10,272 nucleotides of DNA from Nitrospinota bacterium (GTDB lineage Bacteria; Nitrospinota_A; UBA7883; JACRLM01), in contig JADGAO010000109.1 of the NCBI GenBank assembly GCA_015231995.1, positions 1-10,272 of the forward strand, given 5' to 3'. Shown here piece after piece: positions 4,791 through 10,272 of the stretch (the stretch's first letter is position 1; every line of letters begins with the position of its first letter). The position numbers and the translations under genes are program-made. A model generated the notes under the pieces. The model saw nothing but the letters and a program-made list of their open reading frames with translations. It had not been told where the DNA came from and did no database searches.

Positions 4791-5414
4791 TTATCCTGTG
4801 TAGCCGCGAAAACCCACGGCTTTTTTCCTGGTCCTGAGCCGCTCGGCGATTATTATGGAGCGCACTTCGTCCACGGCGGTGGACAGGTCGTCGTTTATCA
4901 CAGTGTAGTCGAACTTGTCCATCTCCGCCATTTCGTAATCGGCGTTGGCCAGCCGGACACGCACCGACTCCTCGCTGTCCGATCCCCTGCCGGAGAGCCG
5001 TTTCTCAAGCTCTTCCATAGAGGGGGGCGCAAGGAATATCGTCACGCGCTCCATCCCTCTCTCCCGAAGAGAGGCGGCCCCCTGCACGTCTATGACAAGA
5101 AGCAGGTCGTCATGGCGTTTGAAAACTATTTCGTCAATATTGGAATAGGCCGTGCCGTACAGGTTGCCGTGCACTTCGGCCCACTCGATAAACTCGCCGC
5201 GCTCTATCATAGCCTCAAATTCGTTCCGGGCGACGAAACGGTAGTCAACCCCTTCGACCTCGCCTTTCCTGATGGGGCGGGTGGTGTGGGATATGGAACG
5301 CGAAAGCCTCGGCGTCGTCGCAAGCGTCTTCTCGGCGACAGTGCTCTTGCCCGCGCCAGACGGGGCGCTAAGCACGAAGAGCGTGCCGACCCTGTCGTTC
5401 CTGCGGCCGGTCAT
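4791..5414 (-). CDS. gmk: Guanylate kinase
   Basis: The enzyme phosphorylates GMP to GDP with ATP, an essential cytoplasmic step in guanine nucleotide synthesis and salvage. The 207-residue protein has the usual bacterial length. It shows the P-loop SAPSGAGKS (16-24), the GMP-binding region SRSISHTTRPIRKGEVEGVDY (38-58, split at SHTTRP and GVDY), and FIEWAEVHGNLYGT (75-88). These are followed by the Walker B strand LLLVIDVQGA and the lid region with RL and SGRGSDSEE. The ATG overlaps the yicC stop by 4 nt (ATGA). The stop TAA lies 3 nt before the SCO gene and supplies part of its ribosome site. The usual downstream rpoZ is absent; a respiratory gene pair follows instead. Confidence 0.97.
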   Translation of the reverse strand: MTGRRNDRVGTLFVLSAPSGAGKSTVAEKTLATTPRLSRSISHTTRPIRKGEVEGVDYRFVARNEFEAMIERGEFIEWAEVHGNLYGTAYSNIDEIVFKRHDDLLLVIDVQGAASLRERGMERVTIFLAPPSMEELEKRLSGRGSDSEESVRVRLANADYEMAEMDKFDYTVINDDLSTAVDEVRSIIIAERLRTRKKAVGFRGYTG

Positions 5415-6289
5415 TCCAGGTTCTGCGCCTGTTCGCGGATTTTTTCCATTTCGCTTTTCATCTCCACCACGCGCAAAGTGATTCCCGGCGAAGCGCTCTT
5501 TGAACCCATCGTGTTGACCTCGCGGCTTATTTCCTGAAGGAAAAACTCCAGCTTCCTTCCCACCGGTTCGTCAGAATCGAATAGCGCGTCCACCTGTTTC
5601 AAGTGGCTTTTCGCCCTTTCGGTCTCTTCGGAAATATCCGCCCTGTCGGCCAGGATGGCGGCCTCCTGCGCAAGGCGGGTCTCGTCGAGCGCAAGGTCGC
5701 CGACGAGCTTCTGGATTTTCGCCCGGAGCCGGTCGAAACGCTCCGCCACCGTGGACTCGCTCTCCGATATTATGAAATTGAGATGCGATTTGATGGTGGA
5801 AAAACGGCTCTTCACGTCGCAAATGGCGTTATCCCCTTCCGCCTTGCGGACGGCCGCAAGCTGGTCGAGCGTCTGCCCAAGCGGTTCGGCGATCTGCCGC
5901 GCCATGTCGTCGGGCGGCAATTCGTCGGCCGTTACGGTGAATAGGTCCTTTAGCAAAGCCAGGTCGCCGAATCTTGGCGGGTATTCCACCCCGTACCGTT
6001 TGGCCACATCCCCGGCGGCTTTCAGGTAGCCGTCAAGAAGAGGCTCGTTGACCGTCACCGTCTGCCCGGAGGAGCCGTTGGCTTGGATCATCACCGACAC
6101 CTCGAAGTACCCTCGTCCGAACCGCTCTTTTACGGCTTGCCGGACGGTCTCCTCCAGCGCGTAAGACCTGGTGAACAGCTTGACGTTCACCTCCAGATAG
6201 CGGTGGTTGACGGATTTGGCCTCGATGACGACGCGCCTGCCGCCGATCTCTTTTTCCGTCCGTCCGAAGCCGGTCATTGAACAAGCCAT
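5411..6289 (-). CDS. yicC: YicC family endoribonuclease
   Basis: YicC is a widespread endoribonuclease implicated in RNA turnover (in E. coli, degradation of the small RNA RyhB). The 292-residue protein has the family beginning SMTGFGR (4-10) and SVNHRYLEVNVKL (26-38). The C-terminal DUF1732 part contains EPVGRKLEFFLQEISREVNT and the terminal KSEMEKIREQAQNLE. The length is normal. The ATG at 6289 has GGAT 8 nt upstream; an ATG four codons in is also possible. It begins 11 nt after ridA ends and overlaps gmk, the neighbour it has in many bacteria. Confidence 0.94.
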   Translation of the reverse strand: MACSMTGFGRTEKEIGGRRVVIEAKSVNHRYLEVNVKLFTRSYALEETVRQAVKERFGRGYFEVSVMIQANGSSGQTVTVNEPLLDGYLKAAGDVAKRYGVEYPPRFGDLALLKDLFTVTADELPPDDMARQIAEPLGQTLDQLAAVRKAEGDNAICDVKSRFSTIKSHLNFIISESESTVAERFDRLRAKIQKLVGDLALDETRLAQEAAILADRADISEETERAKSHLKQVDALFDSDEPVGRKLEFFLQEISREVNTMGSKSASPGITLRVVEMKSEMEKIREQAQNLE

Positions 6290-6300
6290 TTTTTACATCC

Positions 6301-6702
6301 TTAGAATGAAGGCGATCCGCTGGGGACCATCGCGATTACTTCTATCTCTACCAGAGCGCCAAGCGGCAGGGCGGCGACCTGTATCGTGCTCCTGGCGGGG
6401 TGGCTCTGGCGGAAATATTGGCCGTATATCTCGTTGACCGCCGAAAAATCGCCCATGTCTTTGAGGAAAATCGTGGACTTCACAACGTCGTCAAACGATG
6501 CGCCAGCCTCCGACAAAACCGCAGAGAGGTTTTTCATAACCTGAAGGGCTTGTTCCCGCACGCCGTCGCCGGCCAGTTTGCCCGTTTTCGGGTCAATGCC
6601 GATCTGCCCGGCGGTGAACAGGAATCCACCGCAGGCCACCGCCTGCGAATAAGGACCGACCGGATGGGGCGCAATCTCCGAATATATTATCTTTTTTTCC
6701 AT
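6301..6702 (-). CDS. ridA: RidA family enamine/imine deaminase
   Basis: RidA (YjgF/YER057c/UK114) hydrolyses reactive 2-aminoacrylate and related enamines to keto acids and ammonia, protecting PLP enzymes. The 133-residue protein has GPYSQAV (16-22), FTAGQIGIDP (29-38), PARSTIQVAALP (102-113) with the catalytic Arg104, and Glu119 in VEIEVIA, matching the active RidA subfamily. I placed the start at 6702 (MEKKI) because GGAG lies 8-9 nt upstream. The frame extends back to 6726, but that would overlap secA. The chosen ATG comes 2 nt after the secA stop, so the ribosome site lies inside the secA end. The family is secure. Confidence 0.93.
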   Translation of the reverse strand: MEKKIIYSEIAPHPVGPYSQAVACGGFLFTAGQIGIDPKTGKLAGDGVREQALQVMKNLSAVLSEAGASFDDVVKSTIFLKDMGDFSAVNEIYGQYFRQSHPARSTIQVAALPLGALVEIEVIAMVPSGSPSF

Positions 6703-6704
6703 GG

Positions 6705-9419
6705 TCACTTCTCCGCTCCGTGGCATTTCTTGTACTTCTTGCCGCTTCCGCAGGGACAGGGGTCGTTCCTGCCCACCTTGGCGGCGGCTCTCTTGACCGG
6801 TTCGTGGTGGCCGCTGTCAGCTTCTGGAGGAGCGCCGTGGCTCTCCACCACTTTCATGCGCTCCCGCCTTTTTGCCATGCGGCTCTCCAACTGCGCTTCT
6901 TCCTTTTCCGTTCCCTGCGTTTCCGTCTGCGTCTGCGCCTGCACATGACACATGTATGTCACTATGTCTTCGCGCACGCGGTCTATCATCTCCATGAATA
7001 TCTGGCTTCCCTCTTTCTTGTATTCGTTGAGGGGGTTCTTCTGGGCGTAACCGCGCAGACCGATGCCCTCCTTGAGATGATCCATGTTCAACAGGTGATC
7101 GCGCCAGTTACCGTCCACTATGTTGAGCGCGACGTACTTGATGATGTCGCCCCACATGGCGTCGCCGTAGGTCTTGCGTTTGTCTTCTAGCTTCTCTTTT
7201 ACGGCTTTTTCGAGGGCTTCCTTCAGGGCGACGAACGTGATCGTCGCATTTTCGAGCTTTACGCCGGGGAGGATGAAGTTGTTCTCCTCGTCGACTTTAA
7301 CGTCGAGGCCGAACTGGCGGATGAGAGTGTCACGCAAACCGGTAAAATTCCATTCGTCGGGATTGACCGCTTCCGGGGTGTGCGCCTCCAGATCGTCGTC
7401 CATGACCCGCAGGGCCATGTCCGCGACGGTCTCGTGAAGCCCCTCGCCGGAGAGCAGGGCGCGGCGCTGGTCGTAGATCACCTCTCTTTGTTTGTTCATC
7501 ACGTCGTCGTATTCGAGCAGGTGTTTGCGGATGTCGAAGTTGTGCGCCTCCACCTTCTTCTGCGCGCCCTCGATGGAGCGGGTCACCATCCTGTGTTCGA
7601 TAGGCTCGCCCTCTTCCATCCCAAGCCGGGTCATAAGGCCCTTTAGCTTGTCCCCGCCGAAAATGCGCATCAGGTCGTCTTCCAGCGACAGGTAGAACCT
7701 CGACGAACCGGGGTCGCCCTGCCTGCCCGCTCTGCCTCGCAACTGGTTGTCTATCCGGCGCGACTCGTGCCTCTCTGTGCCGATTATGTGAAGGCCTCCG
7801 GCAGAGACCACCTTTTCATGCTCCCTGGCGCAGATTTCGGTCATCTCTTTTAGCGCGTCCGCATAGCCGTCGTCCTCCGGCTTCAATCCGCGCGAGCGCA
7901 CCAGCATGTCCGGGTTGCCGCCGAGTATGATGTCCGTGCCTCTGCCGGCCATGTTGGTGGCGATGGTTACGGCGTTAAGCCTGCCGGCCTGCGCCACTAT
8001 TTCCGCCTCGCGCTCGTGATGCTTGGCGTTGAGCACGTTATGGGTTATCCCTTTGCGCTTTAACGCGGCGGAGAGCTTTTCGGAGTTCTCGATAGAGATG
8101 GTGCCGACCAGCGCTGGCTGGCCGGTGGAGTTCATCGCTTCTATCTCGTTGACGATGGCGTCGAACTTCTCCTTCTCCGTCTTGTAAACCAGGTCGGGGA
8201 AATCCTTGCGGACCATGTCCCTGTTGGTGGGGATTATGAGAACCTCAAGGTTGTAGGTGGAGGCGAACTCCGCCGCCTCCGTGTCCGCCGTGCCGGTCAT
8301 GCCGCCGATCTTGTTGTACAGGCGGAAGAAGTTCTGAAACGTTATCGTGGCCAGCGTCTGGTTCTCGTTCTCTATCTCCACGCCTTCTTTGGCCTCGATA
8401 GCCTGGTGAAGCCCGTCCGACCAGCGCCTGCCGGGCATCAACCTGCCCGTGAACTCGTCCACTATCATCACCTTGCCGTCTTTGACCACATAGTCCACGT
8501 CCAGCCTGAACAGCGTGTGGGCGCGAAGACCCTGCTGGACGTGATGAAGTATCTCCACATTGGCCGGGTCGTAGAGGTTTTCCACGTTAAGCGCCTTCTC
8601 GGCGAGCGCGATGCCGTCTTCGGTGAGCATCACGGCCCTGGCTTTTTCGTCAATCGTGTAGCTTACGTCGCGTTTCAACAGCTGTGGGATCATGCGGTTG
8701 ATGACGTAATACTTGTCCGTGGACTCTTCGCCCTGGCCGGATATGATGAGCGGCGTGCGGGCCTCGTCTATAAGTATGGAGTCCACCTCGTCGACTATCG
8801 CAAAGTTAAGCTGGCGCTGGGCGAGCTGGTCGATCGAGAACTTCATGTTGTCGCGCAGGTAGTCGAACCCAAGCTCGTTGTTGGTGGCGTATGTGATGTC
8901 GCAGGAGTAGGCGCTCTGGCGTTCGCTATCGGTCAACCCATGCTGGATAACGCCGACGGTCATCCCCAGGAAATTGTAGATTTTGCCCATCCATTCCGCG
9001 TCGCGCCGGGCCAGATAGTCGTTGACGGTGACCAGATGCGCCCCTTTTCCGGCGAGCGCGTTGAGGTAAAGCGGCAGTGTGGCGACAAGCGTTTTTCCTT
9101 CGCCGGTCCGCATCTCCGATATCTTCCCCTCGTGCAGGGCCGCGCCGCCGATGATCTGCACGTCGAAATGACGCATGTTGAGCGCGCGTCTGCCCGCTTC
9201 TCGTGTGACGGCGAACGCCTCCGGCAGTATCTGCTCCAGCGTCGCGCCCCTGGCAAGCTTCTCCTTCAACTCCGGGGTCTTGGCCCTCAGCTCCTGGTCG
9301 GACAGGAGCAGAAGGGACGGCTCCAGGCTGTTTACGGCCTGTAAATATGTTTCGACTATCCTTTTCAGCTCGCGGTCGTTACGTGAGCCGAATATCTTCC
9401 TTAGTATCGTTGCAAGCAT
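6705..9419 (-). CDS. secA: Preprotein translocase ATPase SecA
   Basis: SecA is the ATP-driven motor that pushes unfolded preproteins through SecYEG. The 904-residue protein is full length. It has Walker A MRTGEGKT (103-110), the TVNDYLARRDAEWM region (131-144), Walker B DEVDSILIDEARTP (210-223), the GGMTGTADTEAAEF region of the preprotein-crosslinking domain boundary, NMAGRGTDI, and QLRGRAGRQGDPGSSRF with the arginine finger. The helical scaffold and wing follow. The protein ends in a Lys/Arg/Glu-rich linker and a SEC-C zinc motif CPCGSGKKYKKCHG (Cys888, Cys890, Cys899, His900), which in other bacteria contacts SecB or ribosomes. The ATG at 9419 has GAGGT 5 nt upstream. It is the first gene of a six-gene cluster. 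Confidence 0.98.
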   Translation of the reverse strand: MLATILRKIFGSRNDRELKRIVETYLQAVNSLEPSLLLLSDQELRAKTPELKEKLARGATLEQILPEAFAVTREAGRRALNMRHFDVQIIGGAALHEGKISEMRTGEGKTLVATLPLYLNALAGKGAHLVTVNDYLARRDAEWMGKIYNFLGMTVGVIQHGLTDSERQSAYSCDITYATNNELGFDYLRDNMKFSIDQLAQRQLNFAIVDEVDSILIDEARTPLIISGQGEESTDKYYVINRMIPQLLKRDVSYTIDEKARAVMLTEDGIALAEKALNVENLYDPANVEILHHVQQGLRAHTLFRLDVDYVVKDGKVMIVDEFTGRLMPGRRWSDGLHQAIEAKEGVEIENENQTLATITFQNFFRLYNKIGGMTGTADTEAAEFASTYNLEVLIIPTNRDMVRKDFPDLVYKTEKEKFDAIVNEIEAMNSTGQPALVGTISIENSEKLSAALKRKGITHNVLNAKHHEREAEIVAQAGRLNAVTIATNMAGRGTDIILGGNPDMLVRSRGLKPEDDGYADALKEMTEICAREHEKVVSAGGLHIIGTERHESRRIDNQLRGRAGRQGDPGSSRFYLSLEDDLMRIFGGDKLKGLMTRLGMEEGEPIEHRMVTRSIEGAQKKVEAHNFDIRKHLLEYDDVMNKQREVIYDQRRALLSGEGLHETVADMALRVMDDDLEAHTPEAVNPDEWNFTGLRDTLIRQFGLDVKVDEENNFILPGVKLENATITFVALKEALEKAVKEKLEDKRKTYGDAMWGDIIKYVALNIVDGNWRDHLLNMDHLKEGIGLRGYAQKNPLNEYKKEGSQIFMEMIDRVREDIVTYMCHVQAQTQTETQGTEKEEAQLESRMAKRRERMKVVESHGAPPEADSGHHEPVKRAAAKVGRNDPCPCGSGKKYKKCHGAEK

Positions 9420-9445
9420 CGCCTACCTCTATAAGCCAATCGTCT

Positions 9446-9474
9446 ATTATCTTCGGGGCGGACGTTATCATCAA
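9446..9474 (-). promoter_or_regulatory. Sigma70-like promoter of the secA cluster
   Basis: Read on the - strand, TTGATG (9474-9469) is followed after exactly 17 nt by GATAAT (9451-9446). Both hexamers are close to consensus. It places the start of transcription near 9439, about 20 nt before the secA ATG, so the leader is short. No SecM-like or attenuator peptide fits in that space. It is the only good promoter candidate for secA to DUF420. Confidence 0.6.
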
Positions 9475-9506
9475 CTTCAAATTTTAACGTCGCCAAAACG
9501 GAGGAA

Positions 9507-9535
9507 AGATTCTTCGCTGGCGCTAAGAATGACAA
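9507..9535. repeat. Half copy of the dispersed repeat
   Basis: AGATTCTTCGCTGGCGCTAA followed by GAATGACAA is the right-hand arm of the family, matching 86-113. No left arm is present on its upstream side, where the secA promoter lies. It is a decayed or truncated copy. Confidence 0.55.
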
Positions 9536-9568
9536 TACGTTCATCAGTTACCTATGAGAGTCCTATTT

Positions 9569-9652
9569 TTGTCATCCTGAGGGAGCCTATGGCGACCGAA
9601 GGATCAAAACAAGACAGATTCTTCGGTCGCTAGGGCTCCCTCAGAATGACAA
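9569..9652. repeat. MITE/REP-like palindromic element, copy C (84 bp)
   Basis: The left arm, starting TTGTCATCCTGAGGGAGCC (9569-9587), and the right arm, ending GGCTCCCTCAGAATGACAA (9634-9652), are inverted repeats over about 34 bp each. They share the GCGACCGAAGRATC core and differ by a few bases plus one indel. Only a few bases separate the arms, so the whole unit folds into one long hairpin. The termini are the same as in copies A and B, but the unit lacks their non-palindromic middle. Confidence 0.8.
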
Positions 9653-9672
9653 TTAACAACCTGTCATTCTGA

Positions 9673-9762
9673 TTGTCATTCTGAGCAACGCGAAGAATCT
9701 ATCTAAAAAACAATTTATTCTACTTTGATTCTTCGGTCGCCGAGGCTCCCTCAGAATGACAA
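9673..9762 (+). repeat. MITE/REP-like palindromic element, copy B (90 bp)
   Basis: The element runs from TTGTCATTCTGAGCAACG (9673-9690) to GGCTCCCTCAGAATGACAA (9744-9762). It matches the reverse complement of 25-113 along its whole length, with about ten differences. Its right end is the base immediately before the TAG stop of the DnaJ-family gene (9763-9765 on the + strand), so the downstream flank of that gene is the repeat itself. An extra partial arm TGTCATTCTGA lies at 9662-9672. Confidence 0.8.
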
Positions 9763-10272
9763 CTACAACCCTGCCTCCGCCAGTTTCTGCGCGGTTTTTT
9801 TCTGTTCTTCCGTCGGATGCTCGGGCGCGACGACCTTGAGCTTGATAAAAAGGTCGCCATGACCGCCTTTTGGCTTTGGAACGCCAGCCCCCTTCATGCG
9901 GATGAGCTTGGATGGGTCCGCCCCGGGATGTATTTTTACCAGCCTCTCGCCCGCAAGCGTTTGCGCCGGCAACGACCCGCCGAGTATGAGCATGGAATAT
10001 TTGACAGACGCCTCGACGTAGATATCCTCTCCCTGCCGTTTGAAGACAGGGTCTTCGGCCACGTAGACGGTAATGTAAACGTCGCCCGGCTGGCCTCCTT
10101 TGCCGGCTTTTCCGCCCTTCCCCTTCACTCGCAGTTTTTTGCCCGACTCCACGCCGGCTGGAATTTTCACAGTCAGGCGGCTTACGCCATCCACTGTCTG
10201 AAGGCCAAGCGACCGTTCGCACCCGGTTATGGATTCGTGGAAAGATATGGTTACGTCGGTCTCGTAATCCTG
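9763..10272 (-). CDS. DnaJ-family co-chaperone, C-terminal part (CbpA-like, no zinc finger); 5' end outside the window
   Basis: The open frame enters from the right edge and ends at TAG 9763-9765, giving 169 residues of an incomplete protein. It starts in C-terminal domain I with DVTISFHESITGCERSL and passes directly into VSRLTVKIPAGVESGKKLRV, then GKGGKAGKGGQPGDVYITV. C-terminal domain II follows, with DPVFKRQGEDIYVEASVKYS, LGGSLPAQTL and RMKGAGVPKPKGGHGDLFI. The four CxxCxGxG zinc motifs that classical DnaJ has inside domain I are absent. This is therefore the type II, CbpA-like class, expected to begin with a J domain and Gly/Phe linker. Such proteins deliver substrates to DnaK and stimulate its ATPase. 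The J domain itself cannot be seen here. Confidence 0.9.
   Translation of the reverse strand, partial: QDYETDVTISFHESITGCERSLGLQTVDGVSRLTVKIPAGVESGKKLRVKGKGGKAGKGGQPGDVYITVYVAEDPVFKRQGEDIYVEASVKYSMLILGGSLPAQTLAGERLVKIHPGADPSKLIRMKGAGVPKPKGGHGDLFIKLKVVAPEHPTEEQKKTAQKLAEAGL

Noticed and set aside
4233..5537. Long + strand open frame (434 codons) across the SCO, gmk and yicC region
   Set aside because: It is antisense to three well-identified genes, His/Arg/Gly-rich and without family features. High GC in the third codon position of the real genes explains it.
8406..9344. Long + strand open frame (312 codons) opposite secA
   Set aside because: It is fully antisense to conserved SecA sequence. 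Its length follows from the codon bias of secA.
9420..9480. SecM-like arrest peptide or attenuator upstream of secA
   Set aside because: The predicted transcription start leaves only about 20 nt of leader, with no room for a regulatory peptide.

Overview
This is a chromosomal window of about 57% GC (by eye) from a Gram-negative bacterium. It carries a lipoprotein with a classical signal peptide, a Tat subunit, a SCO1-type cytochrome oxidase assembly factor, a bactofilin and a full-length SecA with a C-terminal zinc motif. The protein styles recall Nitrospinota, Nitrospirota or former deltaproteobacterial lineages. That is an impression, because no rRNA or other phylogenetic marker is present.

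Layout. Positions 1-360 hold no convincing gene. They contain copies and half-copies of a short inverted-repeat (MITE/REP-like) family plus other small repeats. Positions 361-2178 read on the + strand: a possible 15-codon leader, mobB (molybdenum cofactor guanylylation), a 56-codon tatA that starts on the base after the mobB stop, and a lipoprotein of the CsgG/TolB-N-like kind. The 5' end of the lipoprotein frame is occupied by a palindromic element of about 133 bp. Everything from 2206 onward reads on the - strand. A bactofilin-membrane anchor-TPR fusion (2206-3603) has its own sigma70-like promoter. Upstream of it is a tight cluster transcribed from 9419 down to 3724: secA, ridA, yicC, gmk, a SCO1/SenC gene and a DUF420-like membrane protein. 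Gaps are at most 11 nt and two junctions are 4-nt ATGA overlaps. A sigma70-like promoter lies upstream of secA. Positions 9480-9762 hold more copies of the repeat family seen at the left edge. The last gene (9763 to the window end) is the C-terminal part of a DnaJ-family co-chaperone without a zinc-finger insert.

How the genes work together. MobB serves bis-MGD cofactor synthesis, and TatA is part of the machinery that exports folded cofactor-loaded enzymes, so their abutting arrangement makes sense. SecA is the motor of the other export route. SCO1 and the DUF420-like protein form a co-translated pair probably concerned with the copper site of a terminal oxidase. gmk and yicC are a common housekeeping pair. 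I see no defence locus, phage, CRISPR array or complete transposon. The most unusual items are the bactofilin-TPR fusion, the dispersed palindromic repeats (two nearly identical copies in opposite orientation near the two ends of the window), the palindrome inside the lipoprotein 5' region, and the mobB-tatA coupling.
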